Part shown: in pieces, positions 8,040 through 16,002 of the stretch | How the letters are laid out: the number at the start of each line of letters is the position of its first letter | How positions within the stretch are numbered: the first letter of the stretch is position 1 | Assembly: GCA_910579585.1 (NCBI GenBank) | Contig: CAJTVA010000004.1 | Location: 1 to 64,000 of the forward strand | Direction: 5' to 3' | DNA: 64,000 nt | Origin: an uncultured Christensenella sp. | Lineage (GTDB): Bacteria > Bacillota > Clostridia > Christensenellales > Borkfalkiaceae | Made by a program: the position numbers and the translations under genes | The notes under the pieces: model-generated | What the model was told of the DNA's origin: nothing | Seen by the model: only the letters and a program-made list of their open reading frames with translations | Databases searched by the model: none

Positions 8040-9203
8040 ATGGCTTACAAAGTTTATCTTAAAAAAGGCGAAGAAAAACGTATCGTCGCGGGGCACAGCT
8101 GGGTTTACGCCAACGAAGTCGCGAAAATCGACGGCAAGGACAAGAACGGCTCGCTTGCCGAGGTCTACTCCTTTGACGGCAGATTTATCGGCAAGGGGTA
8201 TATCAACCACGCTTCCAAAATTCTGGTGCGGGTGTTTATCCGCGGTAACGAAACCGACGACGAAGAATATTATCTGAACGCGATAAAAACCGCAAACGAC
8301 TACCGCAAAAGACTCGGCTATGAAAACTGCTACCGTGCCGTGTTTGCGGAAGCCGACAACCTGCCCGCGCTGATAGTCGATAAATACGGCGATTATCTTG
8401 CCGTGCAGTGCCTTTCCCTTGGTATAGATTTGCGTAAAGAGATTATTTGCAAATGCCTTGTAAAGCTGTTTTCGCCCAAAGGAATTTTCGAAAGAAGCGA
8501 CGTTGCCGTAAGAAAAAAAGAGGGCTTGCCCGAAATGAAGCAAGTTTTATACGGCGAAGTGCCCGACTACGTCGAAATTGTCGAAAACGGATTGAAGATG
8601 CTTGTAGACATTAAAAACGGACAGAAAACAGGGTATTTCCTTGACCAGAAAGAAAACCGCTTTACTGTAAGGAAGTACTGTCGCGGAGAAGTTTTGGACT
8701 GCTTTTGCAACAGCGGCGGTTTTTCGTTGAACGCATCCACCGTTGCTGACAAAGTTTTGGCTTGCGATATATCCGAACTTGCGCTTAAAAACGTGCGCGA
8801 TAACGCAAGGCTTAACGGCGTAAAAAATATAGAAACCTTATGCGGCGACGTTTTCGAGGTTTTAAGAACGTTCAGAAAAGACAAACGACTATTCGATACC
8901 GTAATTTTGGACCCTCCCGCCTTTTGCAAAACTGCAGACGAAGTGAAAGACGCTTACCGCGGCTACAAGGATATTAACCTCACAGCAATGAAGATTGTAA
9001 AAAGCGGCGGTTTCCTGATTACCTGCTCCTGCTCACACTATATGACAACAACTTTGTTTGATAAGATGTTGATTGGAGCCGCCAAAGAAAGCGGTAGAAC
9101 AGTGCGCTATGTTGAAATAAAAACGCAAGCACCCGACCACCCCGCGCTACTGTCCGCGGAAGAAACGCATTATCTGAAATTTATAGTATTACAAGTCGTA
9201 TAA
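8040..9203 (+). CDS. Class I SAM-dependent RNA methyltransferase with PUA domain (RlmI-like, COG1092)
   Basis: 387-aa protein: N-terminal PUA RNA-binding domain (about 1-75), a middle domain, and a Rossmann methyltransferase (about 200-387). The SAM loop reads DCFCNSGGFSLNA near 223, and the catalytic DPPAFCK motif near 302 is typical of 23S rRNA m5C methyltransferases such as RlmI. The late CSCSHYM motif carries the second Cys of that family. ATG 8040 is chosen over TTG 8034 because MAYKVYLKKGEE matches family N-termini. No Shine-Dalgarno is visible. Divergent from the exporter operon, convergent with the aminopeptidase. The exact target base is not proven. Confidence 0.88.
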   Translation: MAYKVYLKKGEEKRIVAGHSWVYANEVAKIDGKDKNGSLAEVYSFDGRFIGKGYINHASKILVRVFIRGNETDDEEYYLNAIKTANDYRKRLGYENCYRAVFAEADNLPALIVDKYGDYLAVQCLSLGIDLRKEIICKCLVKLFSPKGIFERSDVAVRKKEGLPEMKQVLYGEVPDYVEIVENGLKMLVDIKNGQKTGYFLDQKENRFTVRKYCRGEVLDCFCNSGGFSLNASTVADKVLACDISELALKNVRDNARLNGVKNIETLCGDVFEVLRTFRKDKRLFDTVILDPPAFCKTADEVKDAYRGYKDINLTAMKIVKSGGFLITCSCSHYMTTTLFDKMLIGAAKESGRTVRYVEIKTQAPDHPALLSAEETHYLKFIVLQVV

Positions 9204-9205
9204 AA

Positions 9206-9231
9206 AAGGCGCACCATACGGCGCGCCTTTA
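9206..9231. terminator. Bidirectional terminator between convergent genes
   Basis: AAAGGCGC ... GCGCCTTT hairpin lies between the stops of the methyltransferase (9203) and aminopeptidase (9246). A/T flanks on both sides suit termination in both directions. Confidence 0.75.
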
Positions 9232-9245
9232 ATAAATTTATCCGA

Positions 9246-10472
9246 TTAAATTGCCCAGTTGCCGTCTTTAAAGACCTGCACCCGCTTACCGTCCTTGGTC
9301 ACGCCGACAATCGACATATCCGCGTTGCCAATCATAAAGTCAACGTGTATCATCGAGCTGTTGACGCCCAATCTTTCACATTCTTCGACGGTATACTTTT
9401 CGTAGTTTTCAAGGCAGTTGTTGAAGCCCCTGCCGAGTGCCAAATGACAGCTCGCGTTCTCGTCGAAAAGCGTATTGTAAAAAAGTACGCCCGTATTGTT
9501 GATGGGTGAATCGTGTGCGATAAGCGCCACCTCACCGAGGTAAGCAGCGCCCTCGTCCATAGAAATCATTTTTTCCAGAAGGTCCTGATTTTTCTCGGCG
9601 TAAACTTCAACCGCTTTACCGTTTTCAAAGCGTACCCAGAAATTTTCAATCAGCTTGCCCTGATAAGACAAGGGCTTCGTCGCAACAACTTTCCCTTCCG
9701 CCTTGCCGCGCAAAGGTGTCGTAAAAACCTCTTCGCTCGGAATATTGGGGTTATAGTAGATATTGCTGTCAAGCGTGTACTCGCCACCGCCGAGGAAAAT
9801 TCCCTTTTCGTTTAAACCGACTGTAAAATCGGTACCGTTCGCGCTCTTGTATTCGAGGCTTGCAAACTTGTAATCGTTCAAGAATTTGCAACGCTTCGCA
9901 AGGTTTTCGTTATGCTCTTTCCAAGCCTTTATGGGGTTGTCGTCCACGCGCGAAGTGTATAAAATGGCTTCCCAAAGCTTTTCTATTGCCTTCTTGTCAG
10001 AAAGCTCGGGGAAGACTTTCTTAGCCCACTCTTTACCGGGCACTGCGGCAATACACCACTGATACTTGTTCTCCATCGCGTCGCGATAAGGTTTAATAAT
10101 CGGGTAACGCGCCATACCCGCCTTTGCTATCTTTTCGCTGTCGGTGCCGTTCAAGCCGTCGGGGTCGTCAGATTCGAGCCAAAGCTTGCACGCAAGCGTA
10201 TCCACCTTTTCCTGTAACTCCGCCTTTTCCACGTCGGTTACTTCCGAAAGGGTCGCAAGGCTTCTGTAATTGTAGTTGAGCTTTGTCACGGGCATATACG
10301 ACCAATTGACTTTGACGCGCTTAGCTCCCGCTTTATAGCACTCTTCAACTACCATAGCCACAAAATCTGGCTGGTCGAGTCCGCAGTCGATGAATACAAG
10401 CTGACCCTTTTTAACGTTCAAGCCGCACTTAACTATAAGTTTTGCGTATTTTTTCAATCTCGATTTCTGCAT
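9246..10472 (-). CDS. M29 family metallo-aminopeptidase
   Basis: 408-aa cytoplasmic aminopeptidase of the thermophilic-protease family (AmpS, PepS, aminopeptidase T). Family metal-site segments are present: PSEEVFTTP near 245, GEVAL near 312, LFDENASCHLALG near 338 and HVDFMIG near 375, supplying the Glu, His and Asp ligands for a co-catalytic metal pair. Length is normal. RBS AAGGTGG precedes the ATG. Monocistronic, ending at the terminator shared with the methyltransferase gene. Likely trims peptides in the cytosol, which would complement the peptide importer elsewhere in the window. Confidence 0.92.
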   Translation of the reverse strand: MQKSRLKKYAKLIVKCGLNVKKGQLVFIDCGLDQPDFVAMVVEECYKAGAKRVKVNWSYMPVTKLNYNYRSLATLSEVTDVEKAELQEKVDTLACKLWLESDDPDGLNGTDSEKIAKAGMARYPIIKPYRDAMENKYQWCIAAVPGKEWAKKVFPELSDKKAIEKLWEAILYTSRVDDNPIKAWKEHNENLAKRCKFLNDYKFASLEYKSANGTDFTVGLNEKGIFLGGGEYTLDSNIYYNPNIPSEEVFTTPLRGKAEGKVVATKPLSYQGKLIENFWVRFENGKAVEVYAEKNQDLLEKMISMDEGAAYLGEVALIAHDSPINNTGVLFYNTLFDENASCHLALGRGFNNCLENYEKYTVEECERLGVNSSMIHVDFMIGNADMSIVGVTKDGKRVQVFKDGNWAI

Positions 10473-10500
10473 AATTCCACCTTAAAATTAATTTAGGTTA

Positions 10501-10529
10501 ATTATAGCACATTTGAATTTAATTAGCAA
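10501..10529 (-). promoter_or_regulatory. Promoter of the M29 aminopeptidase
   Basis: Minus strand -35 TTGCTA (10524-10529), 17-bp spacer, -10 TATAAT (10501-10506). The -35 lies inside the end of the upstream DUF4177 gene. Leader about 22 nt with a good RBS. Confidence 0.75.
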
Positions 10530-10719
10530 GAACTTCCGTTTCAAAAATCAGATCCATTTCTATTATTTTTCCGCTGGGTCCTTGTACCGTTGGAATACTC
10601 CCTTTATATTCGTATCCCCTTGCGGTGTACTCTTCTATAACCCTTCTGTGCTCCGAAAAGATTGCGTTCATTACGGGATTGTTTTTGACTTTAACGGTTA
10701 CAAATTCGTATTTTTTCAT
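10519..10719 (-). CDS. DUF4177 family small protein
   Basis: 66 aa with no signal or membrane segment. The MKKYEFVTVKVK start, the HRRVIEEYTARGYEYKG centre and the GPSGKIIEMDLIFE end match the DUF4177 pattern, a small alpha/beta domain of unknown function. RBS AAGGTGAT. It is 12 bp after the ABC-2 permease, so it is the last gene of the tetR-ATPase-permease operon. Confidence 0.8.
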   Translation of the reverse strand: MKKYEFVTVKVKNNPVMNAIFSEHRRVIEEYTARGYEYKGSIPTVQGPSGKIIEMDLIFETEVLAN

Positions 10720-10731
10720 TATTTAATCACC

Positions 10732-11658
10732 TTACTTCTTTTTATTTTTGATTATAACTATTGCAACGTAAGCCGCAAGCAATACCGCACAAGTTCCCAA
10801 AAGTATACCGTACATTGCGCCAAGGGGAATTTCCGTGCCGAAAACCGTTATGTTAGCGTCAAAACCCGACTTAATACCCTCAATAACTTCGGCGGGAATG
10901 CCCTCGTCGGCAAACGCTTCAAGATAGCCGTTCATATAATGGTTGCGCATAATTCCCACGCCGTAAGTCCCGGGCAGACAGCAAAGCACATTTCGTAAGC
11001 CTTCGGAAAACTGCGAAAACGGCATATACGCGCCGCAAATAAACCCGTACATCGATGAAACAAGGGTCGAAACAGCCGACAGCCCGCCTTGATTTTTAAT
11101 AAAACTTTCAACAACGCCGGCAAGCAACGTTCCGAAAAGCGTGCAACAGAAAATATCGACGATTATCATAAATGCGTCGCCTACCGAAATATACCAACCC
11201 ACGCACGCGAGATAGATATGCCCAAGCAACATAATTACGGTAAGAACGATAAACGTTACAAAAAAGTTGGAAATAAAATAAGAGATAGAAACCGTCGTGC
11301 CCTTTACAGAGGAAACTTTAAAATCGTTCAGGCTCCCTTCCATTTTGTCCATAACCATAATGGTATTCGAGCAGAACCCGACCGTAACCGCACTTACGCT
11401 TAAGACGGAGGACATAAGCCACGCTCCGACAACGCCGTTAATTATTCTTTCGTCGAGGGCGAACCCCTCGGGTATAGCTGAGTTGAAGCTGTCCAGATAC
11501 ACGTTCCGCAAGAATGTTACAAACAGTACTAAAAGAATAAGCGGCGTTATAAGCGAAATAAAGAAAGTAAACTTATCTTTAAAATAGCACTTAGTATTGC
11601 GCGAAACCAACGAAATAAGCTTTTTACATTCAACCGTAGCAGACATCTTACGCACCAT
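10732..11658 (-). CDS. ABC-2 type permease
   Basis: 308-aa integral membrane protein with about six helices in the ABC-2 (DrrB-like) arrangement. It has one N-terminal helix, a large extracytoplasmic loop (about 45-80), then the conserved central helices with GAYMPFSQF and LPGTYGVG near 190-230. It pairs with the ATPase encoded just upstream (11-bp overlap) as an exporter. ATG 11658 or ATG 11646 (MSATVECKK) could be the start; the second may be coupled to the ATPase stop. Substrate probably a hydrophobic compound, by analogy with DrrAB. Confidence 0.88.
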   Translation of the reverse strand: MVRKMSATVECKKLISLVSRNTKCYFKDKFTFFISLITPLILLVLFVTFLRNVYLDSFNSAIPEGFALDERIINGVVGAWLMSSVLSVSAVTVGFCSNTIMVMDKMEGSLNDFKVSSVKGTTVSISYFISNFFVTFIVLTVIMLLGHIYLACVGWYISVGDAFMIIVDIFCCTLFGTLLAGVVESFIKNQGGLSAVSTLVSSMYGFICGAYMPFSQFSEGLRNVLCCLPGTYGVGIMRNHYMNGYLEAFADEGIPAEVIEGIKSGFDANITVFGTEIPLGAMYGILLGTCAVLLAAYVAIVIIKNKKK

Positions 11659-12556
11659 CCAAATCTTTACCCGTAACTTTCAAAAACACGTTGTCCATAT
11701 CGCCCTTTAAAACCTCGAAGTCCGTAAATAACGCAGGGTATTTTTTAATTATCTCAGTCGCTTCGTTCGTCTTTTTTAGTTCAACTTCCAGAAAGCCGCG
11801 TTCCCTTTTAAGCCCGTAGCCCAAAGGCGCAAGCAACTTTTCCGCCTCGTCTATATCCGAATAAATTCTTATGTAGTCGTTTGCATAGCTGTTTTTCAGC
11901 TCGTGCGGTGTACCCTCGGCAACTTTTTTGCCGCTGTCGAGAATAACCACATAGTCGGCTTCCGCCGCTTCTTCCATATAATGCGTAGTTAAAAATACCG
12001 TCAGTCCGCTCTCTTTGCGCAGTTTATCGATAACGCTCCACACCGTTTTGCGCGTTTTGGGGTCAAGCCCCGTCGTAGGTTCGTCCAAAATTAAAAGCTT
12101 GGGGTTATGAAACAGCCCGCGCGCAATATCGATTCTTCTCTTCTGCCCGCCCGAAAGTTTACCGATAGGACGCTTTAAAATTTCTTTCAAATCGAGAAGT
12201 TCGCACATTTCTTCAAGTCGGGTTCTAAATTCTTTCCCGAAAATTCCGTACAGCGCCGCGCGCGATTTCAGATTGTCGTAAACGGACAGCTTTTTATCTA
12301 AGACCGAATTTTGGAACACAATACCTATACTGCCCTTTATTTTGTCGGCAGTTTCGTCTATATCGTAGCCGCAAACGCGCACCTTGCCGCCGTCTTTTTT
12401 AAGCGTTCCGCTGATAATATTTATCGTCGTGGACTTGCCCGCGCCGTTTATCCCGAGAAAAGCAAAAAGCTCCCCCTCTTTCACCTTGAACGAAACCCCG
12501 TCCACAGCTTTTACGTCTTTAAACGATTTTTCAAGATTATCGATTTCGATTATCAT
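11648..12556 (-). CDS. ABC-2 transporter ATPase (DrrA-like)
   Basis: 302 aa. Walker A GINGAGKST (34-42), Q-loop, signature LSGGQKRR near 134, Walker [14 protein letters not shown] near 154, switch TTHYMEEA. A C-terminal extension (about 215-302) is typical of drug-resistance ATPases of this type. Start overlaps the tetR stop as ATGA, so translation is coupled. Energises the ABC-2 permease next in the operon. Confidence 0.92.
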   Translation of the reverse strand: MIIEIDNLEKSFKDVKAVDGVSFKVKEGELFAFLGINGAGKSTTINIISGTLKKDGGKVRVCGYDIDETADKIKGSIGIVFQNSVLDKKLSVYDNLKSRAALYGIFGKEFRTRLEEMCELLDLKEILKRPIGKLSGGQKRRIDIARGLFHNPKLLILDEPTTGLDPKTRKTVWSVIDKLRKESGLTVFLTTHYMEEAAEADYVVILDSGKKVAEGTPHELKNSYANDYIRIYSDIDEAEKLLAPLGYGLKRERGFLEVELKKTNEATEIIKKYPALFTDFEVLKGDMDNVFLKVTGKDLDGA

Positions 12557-13113
12557 CTATTCTCTCCTTTCAATTGCTTAATAGCTCCGAAATACGCATC
12601 CGTTAACATTTGACTGACGGTTTCCCAGTCGATGTCGATATATTCAGTAGCGAATATCGTCGCTACGCCGTGAACGAATATCCACATATGCATATGAAGC
12701 CTGTTCGCCTCGTCCTGATACAGTCCGTAGTTTTTCATAATCATTAAAACCGTATTATCGAAAATCTGCTGCGTACCGTCGGCGATCATATCGCGGTGCA
12801 TCATAGCGTATTTAAACAGCTCTTTGTCCTGTTTGGCAAAACGGATATACCCCATACCCACGGCTTTATATTTTTCGTACTTTCCGCTTGCCACCTCGTC
12901 GTCCATATACTTCTGAAAAACTTCAATGACCTTTTTATCCACTTGTTTCTTTAAATCATCGATTCCGTTAAACGACAGATATATGGGCTGGGTTGAACAG
13001 TTGCACCGTTTTGCAAGCGAACGCATATTTAGCGCCGCTATTCCACCCTCCCGAACAATTTGAAGCGCGGTATTTAAAATTTCCTCTTTCGTAACGATTT
13101 TTTTCGCAGGCAT
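12553..13113 (-). CDS. TetR family transcriptional regulator
   Basis: 186 aa: N-terminal helix-turn-helix (about 1-50, IVTKEEILNTALQIVREGGI and SLAKRCNCSTQPIY) and a helical ligand-binding domain. ATG 13113 is used (MPAKKIVTKEEI, RBS GAGGTGG); the upstream TTG at 13134 would place translation inside the operator. First gene of the operon for the ABC-2 exporter, so it most likely represses that exporter and itself until a ligand binds. Ligand unknown. Confidence 0.9.
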   Translation of the reverse strand: MPAKKIVTKEEILNTALQIVREGGIAALNMRSLAKRCNCSTQPIYLSFNGIDDLKKQVDKKVIEVFQKYMDDEVASGKYEKYKAVGMGYIRFAKQDKELFKYAMMHRDMIADGTQQIFDNTVLMIMKNYGLYQDEANRLHMHMWIFVHGVATIFATEYIDIDWETVSQMLTDAYFGAIKQLKGENR

Positions 13114-13126
13114 GTACCACCTCAAA

Positions 13127-13158
13127 AATAACACAAGTTATTAATAACAATTGTTATT
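13127..13158. promoter_or_regulatory. Two tandem 16-bp operator dyads of the tetR operon
   Basis: Two directly adjacent palindromes, AATAACACAAGTTATT (13127-13142) and AATAACAATTGTTATT (13143-13158), share AATAAC-N4-GTTATT. They overlap the edge of the -10 and cover the transcription start and early leader. This placement is typical of TetR autorepression. Confidence 0.75.
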
Positions 13159-13184
13159 TTATCATGGGTGAATTATGCTGTCAA
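13156..13184 (-). promoter_or_regulatory. Strong sigma-A promoter of the tetR operon
   Basis: Minus strand -35 TTGACA (13179-13184), exact 17-bp spacer, -10 TAAAAT (13156-13161). Start near 13149, inside the first operator dyad. Leader about 36 nt. Confidence 0.85.
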
Positions 13185-13209
13185 GCATTTTCTACAAAAT
13201 GCCGCAAAA

Positions 13210-13256
13210 ATATCTCCAAGGAGCTATTTTTTATAATTATAACTCCATGGAGATAT
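13210..13256. promoter_or_regulatory. Pair of 18-bp operators flanking the xre -10 box
   Basis: Two dyads fit ATAnCTCCnnGGAGnTAT: 13210-13227 (CTCCAAGGAG core) and 13239-13256 (CTCCATGGAG core), centres 29 bp apart. A TATAAT at 13232-13237 lies exactly between them, with no good -35. The layout suggests repressor binding on both sides of the -10, probably autoregulation by the adjacent XRE protein. Confidence 0.75.
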
Positions 13257-13265
13257 ACTGTCAAT

Positions 13266-13478
13266 ATGATTAACTTAAAATTTGCGGAAAATTTAAAACT
13301 TTTAATGCAAGAAACGAACGTCAATCAAGTAATGCTTGCAAATGAAATTAAAATTTCGCAAAGCGCGATAAGCGCGTGGCTTTTAAACAAAAAAGAACCG
13401 AGTATTACCAGCCTTTGGCTATTGGCGGATTTTTTTAATTGTACGGTCGATGAACTTATCGGAAGAAGTAATTTTTAA
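13266..13478 (+). CDS. Small XRE/Cro-type HTH regulator
   Basis: 70 aa, almost entirely one helix-turn-helix of the Cro/CI type (FAENLKLLMQ, MLANEIKISQSAISAWLLNK, LWLLADFFNCTVDELIG). The frame opens at 13164, but ATG 13266 is the start that gives the family N-terminus and lies downstream of the operators. No ligand or multimer domain, so it probably works as a simple dimeric repressor. Divergent from tetR. Confidence 0.88.
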   Translation: MINLKFAENLKLLMQETNVNQVMLANEIKISQSAISAWLLNKKEPSITSLWLLADFFNCTVDELIGRSNF

Positions 13479-13490
13479 TTTATAACGTGA

Positions 13491-13522
13491 AGCCCCCTTG
13501 GCGAATTTACGCCAAGGGGGCT
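13491..13522. terminator. Hairpin between xre and rnpB
   Basis: AGCCCCCTTGGCG and CGCCAAGGGGGCT form a perfect 13-bp stem with a 6-nt loop, just past the xre stop and just past the 3' end of rnpB. The T tract is short in both directions, but the stem is strong enough to insulate both convergent units. Confidence 0.7.
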
Positions 13523-13530
13523 ATATTTCA

Positions 13531-13885
13531 GTTTGAGATTAATCTGTAAGCCGAGTTCTGTCGTGTACGGTCATCTATCTAATCTTGCAGTCGCCTGCAA
13601 GCTCAAGCGATATTCACGGCTGTAAGCAGACGGGCAGCCTTGGCATTTAAGCCAGCTTACAACCCAATCTTGCATCGGGTGGGGTTTAATTGGCTCCCCC
13701 TGTTACCAAGGGGACGGTGAGCTCTTACCTCGCCATTCCAACCTTACAGACAAAGTCTGCGGTATATTTCTGTTCACTTTCCTTGAAGTCGCCTCCTCCT
13801 GCCGTTAACAGGCACCCTTGCCCTGCGATGCTCGGACTTTCCTCACGCCACTCACGTGGCCCGCGACCGTATAATTAACTCAAAC
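13531..13885 (-). ncRNA. rnpB: RNase P RNA (class A)
   Basis: RNA component of RNase P, which matures tRNA 5' ends. Minus-strand landmarks: GAGGAAAGTCC with flanking P4 sequence near the 5' end, the ACCCGATGCAAG region of the specificity domain, and ACAGAACTCGGCTTACA near the 3' end. The ends pair as helix P1 (GTTTGAG with CTCAAAC), which fixes the boundaries. Layout fits class A better than the Bacillus class B form. Confidence 0.93.
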
Positions 13886-13892
13886 CTTAAAT

Positions 13893-13922
13893 ATTATAAC
13901 ACTTTTTTTAAAATAGGGGCAA
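13893..13922 (-). promoter_or_regulatory. Promoter of rnpB
   Basis: Minus strand -35 TTGCCC (13917-13922), 18-bp spacer, -10 TATAAT (13893-13898). Predicted start at about 13886 coincides with the RNA 5' end deduced from P1. Confidence 0.8.
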
Positions 13923-13939
13923 GTATTTTACCGTTTAAG

Positions 13940-13968
13940 TTGCTTTTTAACCCGATTTATTTTACAAT
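13940..13968 (+). promoter_or_regulatory. Promoter of pyk
   Basis: -35 TTGCTT (13940-13945), 17-bp spacer, -10 TACAAT (13963-13968). Start near 13975, so the leader is only about 14 nt and begins at the GAGG ribosome-binding site. Confidence 0.75.
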
Positions 13969-13988
13969 AATCAGTGAGGTATTTTTAT

Positions 13989-15407
13989 ATGAAGAAAACT
14001 AAGATTATCTGTACATTGGGTCCCGCAAGCGACACGGAAGTAGTCCTGTCCGATTTGATTGACGCGGGAATGAACGTAGCGCGCCTTAACTTTTCACACG
14101 GCACACACGAGGACCACGCAAAAAAGATTGCAATGATTAAAAAGCTTCGGGAAGAAAAGAAAGCACCTATCGCTATTCTTCTGGATACGAAAGGTCCCGA
14201 ATTCAGAATTAAAACCTTTGAAAAGGGTAAAATCACTTTAAAAGACGGTGATACTTTCACTTTCACCACGGACGAAATCGTCGGCGACAAATCGAGGGTT
14301 TCAGTTTCGTTCAAGGGCATTTGCGAACAGATGTTCCCCGGCGACAAAATTCTTTTGAATAACGGACTTATGATTTTCGAGGTCGTTAAAGTCGAAAAAC
14401 CCAACGTTATCTGCAAAACTATCGTCGGCGGAATACTTTCGGACAGAAAGTCAATGTTCTTTCCTGACAAAGAGTTTGAAATGACCTACCTTTCCGAACA
14501 GGACAAAGCCGACCTTAAATTCGGCGTCGAACAGGGCGTCGACTTCGTCGCGGCTTCGTTCGTTTCCAAAGCGCAGGACGTTGTTGATATAAGAAACTGG
14601 CTCAGAGAGTGCGGCTCACCCGACGGACAGATAGAAATTATCGCTAAAATCGAAAGCCGCGCCGGCGTAAACAACCTTGACGGAATATTGAAAGTCTGCG
14701 ACGGAATAATGGTTGCGCGCGGCGACCTCGGCGTAGAAGTACCGTTCGAGGAACTGCCCAGCATTCAGAAAACTATCATAAAGAAATGCCGTATCTGCGG
14801 CAAGCGTTCAATCACCGCAACCGAAATGTTAGAGTCAATGATTAAACAGCCCCGCCCCACCCGTGCGGAAATTTCGGACGTCGCCAACGCTGTTTACGAC
14901 GGTTCTTCCGCGATTATGCTTTCGGGCGAAACTGCCGCGGGCGCATACCCCGTAGAAGCTGTTAAAGCAATGGCAAAGATTGCTGCGCAGGCAGAAGCAA
15001 ACACCTCTTACATCGCACACATTAACGAAAAAGACTATAACATTACCAAACTTTCGGAGGCGCTTGCACACTCCGCGTGTACTCTCGCGCACGATATCGG
15101 CGCAAAAGTTATCGTCGTATGCACCCGCACCGGCGGCACGGCGAGAACGGTTTCAAGATTCCGCCCTATGATTGACATTATCGGTATGACTACCGACGAA
15201 ATCGCTTACAGAAAGCTTGCGTTAAGCTGGGGCGTCATTCCCGTAATGAGCGAAGAATTTTATTCGGTAGACGTCCTCTTCCACTACGCTAAGCGCGCCG
15301 CGCTTGATTCGGGCATAGTCGAAAAAGGCGACAAAATCGTCCTAACAGGCGGCACGCCAAACGGCAAAAGCGGCAACTCTAACCTTATAAACGTAGAAAC
15401 GGTTTAA
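13989..15407 (+). CDS. pyk: Pyruvate kinase
   Basis: 472 aa, the last ATP-making step of glycolysis (phosphoenolpyruvate + ADP to pyruvate + ATP). N-terminal KTKIICTLGPAS, substrate loop NFSHG near 36, the signature IEIIAKIES near 217 with the catalytic Lys, MVARGDLGVE near 243, and the allosteric C-terminal domain (about 345-472). There is no extra C-terminal PEP-utiliser domain as in some Bacilli. ATG 13989 chosen over GTG 13974; GTGAGG at the GTG is the Shine-Dalgarno. Monocistronic. Confidence 0.96.
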   Translation: MKKTKIICTLGPASDTEVVLSDLIDAGMNVARLNFSHGTHEDHAKKIAMIKKLREEKKAPIAILLDTKGPEFRIKTFEKGKITLKDGDTFTFTTDEIVGDKSRVSVSFKGICEQMFPGDKILLNNGLMIFEVVKVEKPNVICKTIVGGILSDRKSMFFPDKEFEMTYLSEQDKADLKFGVEQGVDFVAASFVSKAQDVVDIRNWLRECGSPDGQIEIIAKIESRAGVNNLDGILKVCDGIMVARGDLGVEVPFEELPSIQKTIIKKCRICGKRSITATEMLESMIKQPRPTRAEISDVANAVYDGSSAIMLSGETAAGAYPVEAVKAMAKIAAQAEANTSYIAHINEKDYNITKLSEALAHSACTLAHDIGAKVIVVCTRTGGTARTVSRFRPMIDIIGMTTDEIAYRKLALSWGVIPVMSEEFYSVDVLFHYAKRAALDSGIVEKGDKIVLTGGTPNGKSGNSNLINVETV

Positions 15408-15425
15408 AAACCGTATATATAAGCA

Positions 15426-15460
15426 AACAGCTCACGGGCTATTCCCGTGAGCTGTTTTTT
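15426..15460 (+). terminator. Terminator after pyk
   Basis: AACAGCTCACGGG / CCCGTGAGCTGTT with a 5-nt loop followed by TTTTTT. It ends at the stop codon of the convergent hxlR gene and may serve both. Confidence 0.9.
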
Positions 15461-15857
15461 ATTCGAGTCCTAATAATTCCCGTATCTGCCCGTCCGTATA
15501 CGGGCTTACGTAATCAGGCGCGCATAAGTGCGTTTGACTCCACATCATCATTTGCGTCAATACGGGGACGAAACTTTTCCCGAGCTTTGTCAAAGTATAT
15601 TCTACCCTTGGCGGAATTTCTTTGTAAATTTCGCGGTGAATAAAGCCGTCGTCCTCTAATTCGCGCAACTGTTTTGTAAGCGTTGACTGCGTTATCCCGT
15701 CCATTCTCCTCAACAGTTCGCCAAACCGTTGCACTTTACTTATGGCAATATACCAAAGTATAAGAATTTTCCATTTACCGCTTAACACGGCTTGTAACGT
15801 ACTCATAGGCACACACCGCGCCATGACTTCCCTTTTTCGGAATTTGTTATCAGTCAT
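15459..15857 (-). CDS. HxlR family transcriptional regulator
   Basis: 132 aa winged-helix protein. HxlR hallmarks: AVLSGKWKILILWYI near 24, RFGELLRRMDGITQSTLTKQLRELE near 45-70, then the wing with PPRVEYTLTKLGKS. Family members respond to aldehydes, quinones or other reactive species, often via a Cys near the N-terminus; Cys15 is a candidate here. RBS AAGGAG. Divergent from the radical SAM gene, which it probably controls. Confidence 0.9.
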   Translation of the reverse strand: MTDNKFRKREVMARCVPMSTLQAVLSGKWKILILWYIAISKVQRFGELLRRMDGITQSTLTKQLRELEDDGFIHREIYKEIPPRVEYTLTKLGKSFVPVLTQMMMWSQTHLCAPDYVSPYTDGQIRELLGLE

Positions 15858-15878
15858 AATAACTCCTTGCTTCTAAAT

Positions 15879-15898
15879 AGCGGTTTACAAAAACCGCT
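15879..15898 (-). promoter_or_regulatory. Perfect hairpin in the hxlR leader
   Basis: AGCGGTTT / AAACCGCT with a 4-nt loop, all paired, lies in the hxlR leader between the predicted start (about 15923) and the RBS. It may stabilise the mRNA or act as a second operator. Confidence 0.5.
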
Positions 15899-15910
15899 CA
15901 AACCCAATGA

Positions 15911-15977
15911 TATCTTTTTTGATACTACTACTAAATAAAGACAGTACTTGAAACGCAATACCGTTCTAAATTACAAT
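15911..15977. promoter_or_regulatory. Divergent hxlR / radical SAM promoters with operator-like dyad
   Basis: Minus strand: -35 TTGCGT (15953-15958), 17-bp spacer, -10 TTTAGT (15930-15935) for hxlR. Plus strand: -35 TTGAAA (15948-15953), 18-bp spacer, -10 TACAAT (15972-15977) for the radical SAM gene. The -35 boxes touch. TATC-N6-GATA (15911-15924) sits on the hxlR start. A second dyad, AATACCGT (15957-15964) with ACGGTATT (15991-15998), brackets the plus-strand -10. One regulator could govern both genes. Confidence 0.5.
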
Positions 15978-16002
15978 TAAGAAAAAAAGGACGGTATTTT
16001 TT

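Noticed and set aside
7956..8543. 195-codon frame antisense to the methyltransferase
   Set aside because: Shadow of the real plus-strand gene, with no motif or start signal.
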